Assembly: GCF_011075055.1 (NCBI RefSeq)
Contig: NC_058137.1
Span: 22,119,463-22,183,462 of the forward strand
Length of the DNA stretch: 64,000 bases
Direction of reading: 5' to 3'
Origin: Mangifera indica
Taxonomy: Eukaryota > Streptophyta > Magnoliopsida > Sapindales > Anacardiaceae
The stretch's first letter is position 1. Each line of letters begins with the position of its first letter. The notes beneath the pieces were generated by a model. That model did not search any database and was not told the origin of the DNA. It saw only the letters and a program-made list of their open reading frames with translations. Made by a program: the position numbers and the translations under genes. Of this stretch, positions 50,601 through 63,900 are shown piece after piece.

Positions 50601-51695
50601 TGACCAAACAAAACACATAGAAGTGGATAGACATTTCATTTAGGAAAAGCTAGAAAGTGGGCTGATCTTCATGTTTTATGTATCTACAAGATGTCAACTC
50701 ATATGTATTTACCAAAGGACAAAATACTACAACATTACAAATAATTGTATCCAAGTTAGGATAGAAAATATATATTCACCGGCTAGAGGGGAAGTGTGGG
50801 AAAATAGAAATGAATCAATTGTAATTATTTGTAACTCAATTTGTTATTATTTGTTCCCTTTTCTATGGAGAAGATGTATATATAAATTGACTCTAAACCA
50901 AATAAAGGTTTTTTTTTTCCTTACAATTTCTTCAAGTTCTTCTGCTTAGCAGATTCACCCTTTTTTGCCTCTGGGAGGATTATGCCAAGATAATTTCTTT
51001 TCCCCTGATATGCTTCTTGCTTTCTGTTTGTCAGTGTTTAAATAATAGTTGCTTGACATTGTTTTATAGACAATTTGATGGCTTTTTTTTTTTTTTTTCA
51101 AATTCTTAATCTTTTCCCTTTCTATCAATTAGATCATGGCTAGTTAAACTGTATTTAGATTTGCATGACAATTCTTTAGTTCATATATGTATTAGAGTTT
51201 AAACATGATCACTTTTTTTTTTTGGTGAGCTTATACTTTGTAGTTACTGGTTACTCCACATCTGTAGTTACTTTCAATGATTGAATTTCTGTAATGCATG
51301 GTATCATTAATGATCTGTGTCTTATCTTACAATTTCATCTGGATTATGATTTCAGGCATGGGTGTTAGAACGAGCAAATTATACCAAGGTAATCCTAGCT
51401 TTCTTGTTGCCTGATATACATGGTAATATTTTTTGGTAGTTATAATGGAGAGAAAAATTATAGCTCAGTTGACCATACCATGCATTTTGGCCCTTCATAC
51501 AATATGATTATATATAAGTGGATAGATCTTTCACAACTTATTGAGACTCATATGATATGGTATTAAGCTGCAGATGGCCCTCTTTTACTTATCTGATTAT
51601 AATTTTATTTTCTTGTGCAGGAAGCAATATCAGCATTTTACCGGTTTATATGGAATCTCTTCTATGCTGAGTATGCTATATTCCCTTTCATCTAG
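44606..51695 (+). CDS. HST: Homogentisate solanesyltransferase, chloroplastic
   Basis: This UbiA-type membrane prenyltransferase joins homogentisate and solanesyl diphosphate in the first committed step to plastoquinone-9, in the plastid envelope. Ten exons follow GT-AG: 44606-44827, 45451-45572, 45661-45807, 46306-46531, 47325-47398, 47806-47898, 48192-48309, 48589-48651, 51356-51388 and 51621-51695, joining to 390 aa. A Ser-rich transit peptide covers about the first 75 residues. [10 protein letters not shown] opens the catalytic part. The two Asp motifs are NQIYDVGID (about 155-163) and KDLPDVEGD (about 285-293), followed by LATKLGVRN. Several hydrophobic helices follow, and the C-terminus is [12 protein letters not shown]. 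The HST-specific stretch around [15 protein letters not shown] separates it from tocopherol phytyltransferases. An in-frame Met at 44495 exists, but [10 protein letters not shown] matches the family's MEL-S start. Confidence 0.95.
48745..50951 (+). mobile_element. Non-autonomous LTR retroelement in HST intron 8
   Basis: Two related terminal repeats begin TGTGGGAAA and end in CA: 48745-48933 (189 bp, ...CATAACA) and 50795-50951 (157 bp, ...CTTAGCA). They share 'ctattt/gagaagatgtat' and 'cttacaatttc' words. Directly after the first is TGGGATCAAAGCTTTAG, a decayed copy of the initiator-Met primer site TGGTATCAGAGC. Just before the second is a purine run GAGGGGAAG. The flanks GATTT and GATTC form a 5-bp target duplication with one mismatch. 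The 1.86 kb interior has no pol frame, so it is a TRIM/LARD-type copia derivative. Its orientation is the same as HST. Confidence 0.8.
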
Positions 51696-52491
51696 AATTC
51701 TAGTCAAACACCTTTTTGGGTGTGCCCTTTTTCATGGCTAGAGCAATTGTAGTTTGTTAAGTAAAATGCTGCATAATTTTGCCACGTAGCTGACTTCGCT
51801 AATTGTACAATATTGTATATCTTGCTTGGCAAAGAAACGAGAACTGTATTTTCATTCATGGAAGTAATGGAGTCATATGAATTTTTTCCATTCATTGACT
51901 CTTACTTATTTGCTTGGTTGGTAGACGTGCAAGCTTGAATTCTTGTGTCTTTCATAACAACAGCATGGTCTTCATTTATAGAACTAGCTTGACCATTAAT
52001 ATCTTGCTATTTAACATACTCGGTTGAAAATAAATTGGTTCGGGTCTAGATGCGCTTGTGTTGCATCATAGAATAGGTAACTGAGCTATGCCTATCATTT
52101 TTCAGAATTGTAAGTGTTCAAAAAACTAGTGAATGAGTTCTGTGCTCAATATTCCAACTATAGGCTGTGTCTTAATTAGATAGGGTATCCTTTTCGGTTT
52201 TACAGTTGGAACATGCAGCTTAGGTCAAATTTAGGATGCTAACACCATTTGAAACTTAAAAATCCTTTATAATTGAAACTTTTGAAATTGGTATTTAAGA
52301 TTGATTGCAAAAGAGATTTACTAGTTCTAAGACATCACTTACATTCTGTGATGGTATCTAGATTTTCAAGTCCCTCTTTCTTTTAAAGGAAATGAAAGTG
52401 TACTCTATCTTTCTATATTGATGGGCAACAAATCCTCATTTTCAACAGATTGGCATAGAAAGAACATAAATTAATTTCTATATCATCTTCT
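51696..52491. other. Convergent intergenic region, HST to IQM
   Basis: About 0.8 kb separates the HST stop from the IQM stop. It holds both 3' untranslated regions and no other gene. Confidence 0.5.
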
Positions 52492-55400
52492 CTACCCCCA
52501 AGTCCAGTCAACAGATAAACTTTTGTCTGAATATAGTCTACTCCTTGCCCTTTTGGGACTTTCGCCTTTGTCTGGAGCAAGAGGACTTCTACCTAGTAGA
52601 GTCGAACATGCACCTCTTGCTCTTGGAGACAAGTTTACTTGCTCAAGACACCGACATTGAAGTTCAAAAGGGTAATCCCTCATGCAACCAATCCGTGGCC
52701 CGGCTCCTGTGCTCCATCTAGAGGACAACTGCTGAGCTAATTGGTAAGATCTCATTACTTTATGTGAATCTATCCTCCTTATGATTTTCTCTTTTAGGAT
52801 GTCCTTTTCATTTTCTTCTTCCTCATCATCATCCTCATCAAATAAATTCTTTTTCAGAACCATGAATTCTTCGTCTGACGAAAATGATTCTTCTGCTGTT
52901 TCATAATCATCTTCAGAACGAGATTCTGAACTTTGTGACTGACAATTTTGATGAAGCACATCTGTCTTAAAAATGTCACGCACTTCACCTATTGTTGGTA
53001 CTTCAAATCTTGTTATTTTTGAGCCAAATCGTTGAGACAATTTTAGTTTTAGTTTACCAGAACTTTCTGCAGCCTTAGAGTCCTCTTCTTGCAAATCGAT
53101 ATCCTCTTGAGCTGAAGTTGTAGCTTCTGTTGCTTCAGTGTGCTTTAAGATTTCTGCTTCTAATGAAGTGCTATGCAAGCTGATGCTCTTCTTGATATAG
53201 CCTTCTTCTGCCTCCTCAGCTGGCGCTTTCTGAACAGAATATAGCCAAAAAAAAAAAAGCAATACATCAGATATTAGCCTCTCTTTAATATTACACAAAT
53301 CTGTTATGAATAACACAAGTTTTTTTTTTCTTTTTTAAGATATGAATGATAACATATCTGCAAAAAGACAAGACATAAGTTTTTGCTTGCCAATAGTATC
53401 TAACTACACATACTCTGGGTTATATCAGATGTTTACTTCATCAGTGCTTTATTTACCTGCAGATTTCCAGTATCCACGCTGTGCTCGTGGAGGAAGGACA
53501 TGAATGCCTGGAAATTTTCTTCAGTTGGAAGGTAGTGTCCACTGTGAGGCCAAACTGACTGTAAATTTCAATGAATCTCATCAGCATACAAAACCCACTT
53601 GAGGTAAAAGAATCTAATTCCTCAGAAACACAGCCATGGCTTCTTCTTTACCTTCAGAATACCGTTTTCAACAACCAGTCTGCCAGCTGATAATGTTGCA
53701 CCACCAGCCAGAAAACTTGAATGCTGAAATGTGCCCTTGTTCTTCTGCCCAACATACAAGCTCTTGGATGTACTGAGAACAAAGATCCATTTGGCATCTT
53801 TAGGGCCTTCAGTGGTATCAAGAAGTTTCCCACTCTTCTTGTAAAAGAACTTTGCACCCTCTATCACTACTTCATATTCAGTCCTTTCTGTCTGCAAGTC
53901 AGAAATTTTGTTGTTCAGCAAACTCCGTTACAGGGTTTTAAAAAGAGAGGAACAAATGGAGAGTATAGATGACTAACTGGACCAAGATACTTAATGCATT
54001 GCTGTTGAAGCTTCCACCGGGGACACCTCTCGATTAGATTAACTTCTTTTCCTTCACCTATATCGAGCCTGCACTTTCAAGACTGACATATCAGCTTTGA
54101 AAAATCTCTAAATTCTCAGCTGAGAAGTTGTTAATTCATTTTGTTGTTGTTCCGGTTGTCATTACCAGTAAAAGAAGGGCTGCCTGCTCTGGCAGTGGAG
54201 CCATGTTGCATAATAAAACTGAAGATTATGGCCATAACGATGGCGAGGATCAATCTGCCAACCGAAAGAATAATGAAGAAGAACAATGTCATGTATCTTC
54301 TGCTTCACATTCAATAATATAATTTCCCAGAAGAATGGACTTACTGCTTCAAGCCAATGTTGTAAAGCAAGCTTTCGAGCCTTTTCATCCTTGGACAAAC
54401 CTTTTCCAACCTGGAAACCAACAATTGAAACTTTAACAATCATGAATTAGCAAGCTTCTCCTTGTTTGACAATACTTTTAGGTACCTTGGCAGCTCTGGT
54501 TCTTGCTCTCGACCAACGAGATATTGCAGTCTCTTGCTTACCGATGTCAAAGAATGAAACCCGATTCAGCTCGGCAAAATCCAACGCCTTCCACCTATAC
54601 CATGCGTATCCAAAATTTTAGCATAAAAAAAATAAAAATAAAAACCTAACCCCATTAAAATCCTAATCTATAACTTTGTTGATCTTAAATTTACTAAAGT
54701 TTTATTATGTTTTAGTCAGAAAACAAGAAATAGCTCAACATATAGGGTAATCTTGTTCTAAGGTCATGCTTGCCGAAATCATCTCAAAACTGTCCAAGTT
54801 CTGCTATTTGAAAAAAGTTGAGCTTGAACCAAATTTAAAATTCGGTTCGATATTATACTTAACTAAAAAAGACCAAAACGATATTGTTTTTATACAATTG
54901 ATCAAAATAACGTCATTTTAATTGATTCGTATCAAAATTTTTCATATTTACGAGCTTAACAAACCAAACACCTCTATTTATATATTATACTATTTTAAAT
55001 ATTAATTGCTAAAATATGGCTAGATAATGATCCAACTTAAAGAATTTCATATTTTTATAATATAATCAATAAAAATTAAAACGGTATTCCAATCACAGTT
55101 TTGATATATTTTTTTGTATATTTAATTAAATATTTAAAACTTGATTGAAATAATATTACTCAATCAATCAATCATAGAGATGTACTGTACAAAGTCACAT
55201 TTTTAATTATTTACATTTTTACCCTTAACGTTTCTTAAAATGCTAATAGGAAACTAGAACATTTTTATTTTCTTTTTCCTAGAAAAAAACACTTACCATC
55301 TCTGCTCGGCAAGAACAGCACCATCTGCAAGCTTTCTCCTGGTTCTAAAACTCTTGTACACTTTTTGCAACCTCAATGCAGCTTGATATCTCCGATTCCC

Positions 55401-55643
55401 CGCTGTTTTCGACAGCCCCGCCGGCTGCATTGTCCTCTCACAAATACCATTCGATCTCAAAGACTGATCACCACCATCACCACATCCATATCCATTACCA
55501 TCATGATTTTCAACATCCTCAAAATCTTTGCTCTTGAAATTTATGGCGCTGCTAAAAACTTGATTCTCCATTTCTGCGATTGGAGTTTTAATGGATGACG
55601 TGTTTTCTAATTTCCTCCCTTGGAAGGTAAGTGATGTTTCCAT
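52492..55643 (-). CDS. IQM-family calmodulin-binding protein
   Basis: Eight coding exons are read from splice sites: 55643-55297, 54594-54486, 54410-54345, 54254-54166, 54068-53978, 53891-53652, 53558-53457 and 53229-52492, joining to 593 aa. An IQ motif ([18 protein letters not shown], about residues 89-106) should bind calmodulin. The conserved IQM body follows: [89 protein letters not shown] and [19 protein letters not shown] Glu/Asp-rich region, then [15 protein letters not shown] and LEQVNLSPR, close the protein. IQM proteins act in calcium signalling. The start at METSLTFQG is preferred; an in-frame Met at 55754 would add 37 residues. Which of IQM1-6 it is cannot be decided here. It is convergent with HST. 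Confidence 0.92.
54790..54985. mobile_element. hAT-like MITE fragment (family 1) in IQM intron 1
   Basis: It has the AACGATATTGTTTTTATACA and 'aaaataacgtcattttaatt' core plus 'cgagcttaacaaaccaaaca' of the family, but neither terminal repeat. It lies within the 0.7 kb first intron of the IQM gene. Confidence 0.5.
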
Positions 55644-56800
55644 GATTATCTTACGGTACTGTTTGATTATCTTACCGTTGGCTCTGCCTCGCCGCCGTTG
55701 GGACTGAATCAGCGGCAGAATGGAGCCCTCATTTGGCCACCATTGCCGTGACACTAAATGATCTCACGAGAAATGCACCAAAACGACCGTCTCAATCATC
55801 GAAATTTTCCACTGGATATGAAGGAGCGACCCCCGTTGTGCCTTTGAAAGACGCCAAGATCTCTTTTTCTACCTGTTAAAAATAATCAAATTAAACCACC
55901 AAATTTTCAGAAGCTTGGAGCAAAAACAAATACATCAACACCATTAATGTTCAAAATAGTTAACGGAAAAGCCTGAAAAGAATGGCATTTCTGAACATTT
56001 CTGATTTCCTCTTCTTAGTTTTGTTCATAGAGATTAAAAAAGAAAAGCTGGAAATTAGGAGTTGGAACCAAAGTAGATGAAATATCCAAGAAAGAAATGA
56101 CCCATTTCACAAAATTTATGTATTTGAGTTCTAGAATATTGAAAAGCTTGAGAACAATTGCATTTTCATTTTCCTCTCTTAGTCCTCTTCGTAAAAGAAT
56201 CAAGAAAATAGCTTGAAATAAGAACAGCTTCATGGTTAGACCAATATATATTAAAATTTACCTACAAAAGAAAAGACCCATTTCACAGAACTCATGCATT
56301 TTGTGTTGTAGAATGAATGAAAGAGCTTGAAAACAATTGCCTTTCCCTCTCATACTTTTCCTCATAAAAAATTTCAAGAAAAAAGTTGCACCATTTCGTA
56401 ATAACAACATACTTTTCTATTAACACGAACCAATATAACTACAAACCAAACCAATCAATAGGTGAATAAGGGATCATTTCAGCTCAAAATAACTTTACCT
56501 TGGCGTGGGGGAAATGGAACCAAACGATGGGAGGAAGAAGAAGATGGTGAAAAGAGAACTAAAAATAGGGAAAGAGAAAAACGAGGGAAAGGCGATGAAT
56601 GAAGGAGATATAATAAGAAAATAAAGAGATTTTTACAGAGTGGAAATTGAGCTTTTGCGAAAACTCAAAGTCCTTAGTAATCGCTTGGGTTATTGCTATT
56701 CTTGCAAGAGCCAATGGTCTCATATATATATATATATATATGGAGAAGATGATGGCATTTACATACAACCAACGTAAGTAGGAGAGCTTTTAAGTTTCAA
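55644..56800. other. IQM 5' region, leader and probable promoter
   Basis: No other gene is seen. An untranslated leader, perhaps with an intron ('cttacct' near 56498 is a minus-strand donor-like word), and an (AT)n TATA-like tract near 56720-56742 fit an upstream promoter. Diverged repeats of 'cccatttcacaaaattta' (56100) and 'cccatttcacagaactca' (56277) suggest a local duplication of about 175 bp. Confidence 0.35.
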
Positions 56801-57283
56801 CTAAACGGGTGGCATTAACTATTTTATGTAATTAGAAATTCATTTCTGTTCACTTACGAAAAAAAAAATCATTTCTCTTCACCGAACGAAGGCTATTTTT
56901 TATTTTTCCTTTTAACATAAATTTTTACTCCATCTGTTTTACGGTCGGTTTGATAAGATGTAAATGCAATTAAGTTGAATTAATATGAAAGGAGAAAAAA
57001 ATGAGTATCCACACAAACTCTATCCTTAGATTCATATGATCTACAAATCATTTATCTTTAGGTGGCTTCGCGGATATTAACAAGAAGAAAGGAAAATGAG
57101 TATCAATCCTCCAAGTATAGTCATAGAAATTAAACAACTTTTTAGTTCGAATGTCATAATAGATTCAAAATTCATTACGACAAATAACTAACAATCAATT
57201 GGTATCAAATTTATAGTTTAGGAAAAATGTATTCTTATGGGTATCAAAAGAGAGGTTCAACCAAATTATACGATGGGTAATAT

Positions 57284-57436
57284 TATATGTATACAGTTTT
57301 AACAATTAGATACATAAATAATGTATCATAATAAAATTATGTGTTATTTTATTTTTTATTTAAAATTTTATAATTATATGATGATACATCATTTATGTAC
57401 TCGAAACTAAGTCTGTGTACATATAGTTTTATTGTT
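57284..57436. mobile_element. Palindromic foldback MITE (family 2)
   Basis: The left arm 'atatgtatacagttttaaca' and right arm 'tgtgtacatatagttttatt' enclose 'gtatcataataaaattatgt' and 'tataattatatgatgataca'. The sequence folds back on itself over most of its length. Confidence 0.65.
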
Positions 57437-58488
57437 GTACGACTTAACATCTACATAATTGTCGTCAAATAGCATGTTAACTTTCATGATAGTGTCAACT
57501 TGCGTTATCCGAAAAGATACAACGAGATCTTTACATTACTAAACATTCTTTAATTTCACATTTTAATAACTAAAGACAAATGTTATACGGTTAAACTAAA
57601 CACAAAAGAAGTCATCCCTCAAAGTATAGTTAGATACAATGACCAACAAACAATGACTAATTAATCCTTCAGTGCAAAGAGCACAGTAAATTCAAGACTT
57701 GGACATCACAATAAACGGCTAGTGACTAGACGATACCAAATTTACTATGTATAAAAGGAAAGTTCTCTTTTGGATATTAAAAGAGAGGTCCAATCAAATG
57801 TTATGACACAACATCTATATAAATATTGTTATGCAAGATGTTAACTTTTATATAAATAAAAATATTGTTGATATAAATATAATTCCTTTTAAATTCAAAT
57901 CATGGGTGAATGTCATAAATGAAAAGATGTTCAAATGTACTTTTCTCGGAAAAAAATACTTGTATATAAAAATAAAAAATAAAAATGAAATGTGAAAGTA
58001 AAGGGAGAGGGAGGGAGGGGAAAACATATAGAGTATAAGTACAACACATATCATTTGTATCATTCTTGCAATATATTCAAACTAGTGAGAAACTATAAAA
58101 GGCATTTCAACCATGATGTCTTACTAGAATTCACTCAAGGTTTGTGAATAAAGAGCTAATTGATTGTCTATTAATCACAAGTTTATTCACTATAAATATG
58201 ATAAAGAACTTATAAATCACACACACTAGAGAGTTGATTGTCATGACTGAGAAATCTTAGATTTATTATATATATAGTGAATCACTTCCAAATTCGGTGA
58301 TTTCAATTTCTATTAATGAGTGAGTCTGATCCAATCATATCATGATGCATGAACGTCATACTCATTGTTGAACTTAAATGTAAAAATTAAAACTTTAGGG
58401 GCAACATCATAATAAACCAAAAGTTGAGGAGATGGAATGAATATGAAGTTTGATATGGGGTTCTACAAGGTTAAGCGTTAAATTAAGA

Positions 58489-58680
58489 ATAACACTATTT
58501 GCACAAAGAATGAGTACAAACATGTGCACAAATAATGAACACAAACTAATGTATAAATAATAACATATGATCATGTAATTGGGTATTATTTTATCTTTAA
58601 TTAAAAAAAGTAATACTATATACACAAACAATATGACAAATTTATGTACAAATAATGATATATCATCATATGATCCCTAA
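58489..58680. mobile_element. Palindromic MITE pair or rearranged copy (family 2)
   Basis: It contains 'aataacactatttgcacaaa', 'acatatgatcatgtaattgg' and then a second left-arm-like part 'taatactatatacacaaaca'. This suggests two partial copies in a row. Confidence 0.5.
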
Positions 58681-59734
58681 CATAAGATGCAATACATACA
58701 ATGGAACATTTACAACTTCATAAAATATTTTACAAACCAATTTTGAAATGGTATTCATTTATGTCGATTAAATTAAGTTAACGTAGAGATTTGATACCAT
58801 AACCATATGAGTTAACGTAACTAATGCAATCCCCCTTCATGCATACATTGCACACTACCTAATTTACACACAACTACGAGATTGTCAATCACAATATTAT
58901 GAATGTGTCCAACTACAAGCTTGTACATAAAGAAACTCAAGAGTGCCCTCTTGTAACAATTTTCATGAAGGATTCATAAAATGTCTACAACCTTTCTATT
59001 TAGCCAAACATGTTCCATTTGTCGAAAACTTGAGACGGCCTTTCTATTTAACCAAACACGGAGCAAACATTTAAAACTTTATTTCCTATAATCATTCCTA
59101 TGGTAAGAAATAATATGATAATAAAAAATTAGGCCCAAGGGCTCTGTTATGGGCCTAACCTGGTCTTAGATCCAATTTGGGTCTTGTAATTGGAGACAAG
59201 GTTAGGGTCAAGCTTGCCTCAAGGCTTAGGCTCTTTAATAGACCAAGCCTTAAGGGCTTGGGCCAGGTTCAGTTCGAGCCCCCATTTGCCTAGGTGTGAA
59301 CAATACACTTAAACATAAAAATGACCCACAATAAGATGTCTTTTTATTCTTCAACTTACAATACACAATTAACTCACTTCCGAGAAGGAGATTTGCTATT
59401 TCTAAAAGTTTAAAAAACAATTTAGCCCCACAAGATTAAACTCTACACTTTCTTGTACAATCAAGAATCAAAGTGTTTATTTAGCCAACAATATTACACT
59501 TAATTATTAGTTTTTTTCTAACTTATCTATATAAACTGATATGTATTAATCTGATTAAATGATTTAATTGTTTTTTTTATTTATATTTCAAAATTATTCC
59601 GTAACATAAAAATATATTAGTGTAAATGAATAAATTAGTAATAAAAGTTAAGAAGTGTAATATTATTATTTTTAGCATTAAGCTTTTATAAGTTCCAAAT
59701 ATGGAATTCATCTCAAAGCATATAAGAAAAAGTA

Positions 59735-59855
59735 ATAATATGTGTACTCATTTTGAGTATACAAATAATTTCACACTTATGTGTTATTAAAATTATTCAA
59801 TTATACGATGATATAATCAAATATATACATATTTATTTATTATGCATTTTAAAAA
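59735..59855. mobile_element. Palindromic MITE, short copy (family 2)
   Basis: 'aataatatgtgtactcattt' / 'tgagtatacaaataatttca' on the left and 'caattatacgatgatataat' with 'tatacatatttatttattat' on the right. It lies just upstream of the EIF3C leader. Confidence 0.5.
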
Positions 59856-59939
59856 AAAAAAATTAACTGGGTGCTCTTAGTCGGTATTTTTAAATAAATA
59901 TGGGCCGATAAATGTACGTTGACCCGGCCCAAAATTAAA

Positions 59940-60904
59940 ACCTATCTTTCGTTTATAATTAACAAACCCTACCCTTCTGTCTCGCTTCTTCACCAACGCT
60001 CTTTCTGTGCGCAGCCCAGCTTCGTTTTTCACCAATCTTCCACTCCAGGTAATCTCTTTTGTTTTTCTTTCTGTTTGGCACCGGAGAAAAATCGCCTGGA
60101 AAATTTGTAATAAGTAAAACAAGCTGAGAATACTGATACCAGAATTTTGGTGTTTGGATAGTTTTAGTTTGTGAAATTGCTTCGCTTTCCAGGTTGAATA
60201 TTGAAATATATTTGATAAATTCGATTTATTGATGTATTTTAGTTTTATTAACGAACTAATTGTGTTTTTTTTTTTTTTAATTTTGAATTTGATAAACTCT
60301 AGCAAGTAAGAATTCTATCGCATTATCAGTCGGCTCTTTTTTTCTGTCTGGTTGTCGAGAAAATTTGGGAAAAGCAAAGGAAATGAGAATGCTGATATTG
60401 GAATTGGTTAAGTGTTTGGGTGTGTTAAATTGCTGGGGCGATCTGACTTATGAATTTTACGCTTTGGATTGTGTTAGTTTTTGTTTTTAATTAATTTTGG
60501 TTTATCGTGTTATAGTTAGTTTCACTAGTTAACTATTTGCTGATTAATTTTTTAAGGATTTGATAAACCCTAAGAAATAATTTGTCTCTGTATTAAAGTT
60601 TGAGCTTTTTTGGTATTCTTTTTATTATTATTATTTTTTGTTCTAAATTTTTTTGGACATATAAATCTCACGAAATTGTAAGTTCATTTTTTCTTGGACT
60701 TCTTTCTTTGCCAATGAAGCTGGTGACTGTAGTTGGTGAAGTACTGTTGCGTTGATGTACTTTTTTTGAAGTTTCTTGTAGTGGGCTTGTAGTTGTTGCT
60801 ACTTTATTATGGATTCAATGGTTGGGTTGCTAGTACTGATGAACTCCTCGTTTTGTTGTATGGTTTCAGATTATTGACTTTTGTGATTTCCTGCATACTA
60901 GAGA
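59940..60904 (+). promoter_or_regulatory. EIF3C promoter-proximal region and leader intron
   Basis: 'caaaccctac' at about 59963 is a telo-box-like word near the expected transcription start. An untranslated exon ends CCACTCCAG|GTAATC at 60048. The acceptor 'tgcatactag' (ending 60901) lies three bases before the ATG, giving an 853-bp leader intron (60049-60901). Confidence 0.55.
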
Positions 60905-63900
60905 ATGTCGTCACGTTTCTGGACTCAGGTTGGTGAAATAATGTATATGCATTCTTTTCTTTGATTATGTTCTAGTGAAGTATTGGATGCTAGCAATCTT
61001 TTGGTTATGGGTTTCACTTTTTTCTTTTTTTTGGTTGTCTTGGTTTGATTGTTTTTCTGTGTTGTCACAATAGGGTGGCAGCGACTCTGAGGAGGAGGAG
61101 AGTGATTATGAGGATGAGGTTGAAACTGGGGGACCTGAGGCCCCTAATGAAAATGCTGGAAGCAGATACCTGAAGGGCATGGCAAGTGATAGTGATGATT
61201 CTGATGGTCAAAAACGAGTGGTCAGGTCAGCCAAGGACAAACGATTTGAGGAGATGACTGCCACAGTTGACCAGATGAAGAATGCTATGAAGATCAATGA
61301 TTGGGTTAGCTTGCAAGAGAGTTTTGACAAGATAAATAAGCAGCTTGAGAAGGTCATGAGGGTGACTGAATCTGTCAAGGTTCCTAATCTATATATCAAA
61401 GCTCTTGTGATGTTGGAGGACTTTTTGAACCAAGCACTGGCAAATAAGGAAGCTAAAAAGAAGATGAGTAGCAGCAATGCAAAAGCCTTGAATTCCATGA
61501 AGCAAAAATTGAAAAAGAACAATAAGCAATATGAGGATTTGATTAATAAGTGTAGGGAGAATCCTGAGAGTGAAGAAGAGAGGGATGAAGATGAGGATTC
61601 TGAGGAGGATGAAGACGAGGAGTCAGAGTTTGAGGAGGATCCTGACAATATTGGAATTGGAGAAGGATCTGATGCTGATGAGGAGGAGGAAGAAGAAGAA
61701 GCTGATGATGTTAATGACAAGGGCTGGGAGAAGAAGTTGAGTAAGAAAGATAAGCTGATTGACAAGCAATTCAAGAATCCTAGTGAGATCACATGGGAAA
61801 CTGTTAACAAAAAGTTTAAGGAGGTTGTGGCTGCTCGTGGTAGGAAGGGAACTGGAAGGTTTGAGCAGGTTGAGCAGCTTACTTTCCTGTCAAAGGTTGC
61901 AAGGACTCCTGGTCAGAAGCTGGAAATTCTTTTTAGTGTTATCTCTGCTCAGTTTGATGTTAATCCAGGTCTTAGTGGACACATGCCAATAATTGTGTGG
62001 AAGAAGTGTGTGCAAAATATGCTTATTGTTCTTGACATTCTTACTCAGTATCCTAATGTTGTAGTGAATGACATGATTGAACCTGATGAGAATGAAACAC
62101 AGAAGCCAGCTAACTATAATGGGACAATTCGGGTGTGGGGAAATTTGGTTGCCTTTGTTGAGAAGATAGACACTGAGTTTTTCAAGAGTTTGCAAAGCAT
62201 TGATCCGCATACACGTGAGTATGTCGAAAGACTCAGGGATGAGCCTCTGCTGTCAGTTCTTGCTCAAGATGTACAGGACTATTTGGAGAGGACTGGAGAA
62301 TTCAAGGCTGCTGCAAAGGTAGCTTTAAGGCGTGTTGAGCTCATCTATTATAAACCACAGGAGGTTTATGATGCTATGAGGAAATTGGCTGACCAGGCAG
62401 GAGTTGGAGATGGAGAGAAAGCTGGTGAGGAGGAGAGTAGGGGACCTTCTGCATTTATTGTTGTTCCTGAGGTTGTGCCTCGAAAGCCCACATTTCCTGA
62501 AAATAGTAGAACAATGATGGATATTCTAGTTTCCCTCATATACAAGTATGGAGATGAGAGGACGAAAGCCCGAGCAATGCTTTGTGATATTTACCACCAT
62601 GCACTCCTGGATGAGTTCTCAACTGCTCGTGACTTACTTCTAATGAGTCATTTACAAGATAATGTTCAGCAAATGGATGTTTTATCCCAGATACTCTTTA
62701 ACAGGGCTATGGCACAGCTTGGTCTATGTGCATTTAGGGTTGGACTAGTTGCTGAAGCACACAGCTGCCTTTCTGAACTGTACTCAGGTGGAAGGGTGAA
62801 GGAGTTGCTTGCCCAAGGTGTTTCACAGAGTAGATACCATGAAAAGACTCCTGAACAGGTACTTATCTCTACTTATGGCCTTTTATATGTAAGATGATAC
62901 TCTGTGCATTCTTAACAAGTACTTTGTGTCTGGAAGCTTTTCTCTTGTGTTTCATGGCAGATGGTTCTTCAGTATTTTTTAACTGAATGTCATAGTGTGG
63001 GCATTCAATATGGAAGTGTGATTGAATTATTACTGCTGTTTTGTTTGTTGATCTAGTGCCAACTTGATATAAATTTTAAATATGATTCTTAGTTTTTGAA
63101 ATCGAGCAATTCAAAGAATACTGAAAAAAGCATGTTTTGCAGATTTTTCTTAGCCTCTTTTCATTATTTTCTTCTGTTCTCTTGATTTGTCTTTGTAGAT
63201 ATCTCTCAGAGCCTAGGCTAATCTTAAGATCTCTTTGATTGTAAGTAGCTATCGTGCAAAATGAATTTGTTGTAGGCTCAAGTGCCATGAAAGGAGAGAA
63301 ACTTAAAGATCTCTTTGATTGGCATTTGTTATTTAAGAATTAAAAAGTCCAGGTTTAGTTGGCTGTTGAAAACTTTGGCTATTTATATTTTAAATAAATT
63401 TTAGATTTTCTAAGAAGAAAGGAGAGGATTCACAGTTAGTACATTACAAATGAATTAAGGTTATAAGTTAATTTACTCTTTAAGTTGTTGATTTTTATCA
63501 GGAAAGGCTTGAAAGAAGACGACAAATGCCATACCATATGCACATAAATCTGGAGCTACTGGAGGCTGTCCATCTGATTTGCGCCATGCTACTTGAGGTC
63601 CCTAACATGGCAGCCAACATCCATGATGCTAAACGTAAGGTCATAAGCAAGACATTCCGACGATTGCTTGAGGTGAGTGAGAGGCAAACTTTCACTGGAC
63701 CACCAGAAAATGTCAGGGACCATGTTATGGCGGCCACCAGGGCACTTACTAAGGGAGACTTTCAGAAGGCCTTTGATGTCATCAACTCTCTGGATGTCTG
63801 GAAGCTCCTCAGGAACCGGGAGAGTGTGCTGGAGATGCTTAAAGCCCAGATTAAGGAAGAGGCTCTGAGGACTTACCTTTTTACCTACTCCTTATCATAT

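Larger units (their letters stand above)
56800..59900. other. Gene-poor AT-rich region
   Basis: No gene-like frame is seen. It contains several family-2 palindromic MITEs and a short G+C-richer stretch at 59130-59290 ('gggcctaacc', 'gccaggttcagttcgagcc') of unknown nature. Confidence 0.5.

Noticed and set aside
53654..53921. Small alternative frames overlapping the IQM gene
   Set aside because: One is IQM exon 6 itself and the others are shadows in different frames.
61208..61810. 200-aa Ser-rich minus-strand frame
   Set aside because: It is the antisense shadow of the Glu/Asp-rich part of EIF3C; the plus-strand protein is unmistakable.
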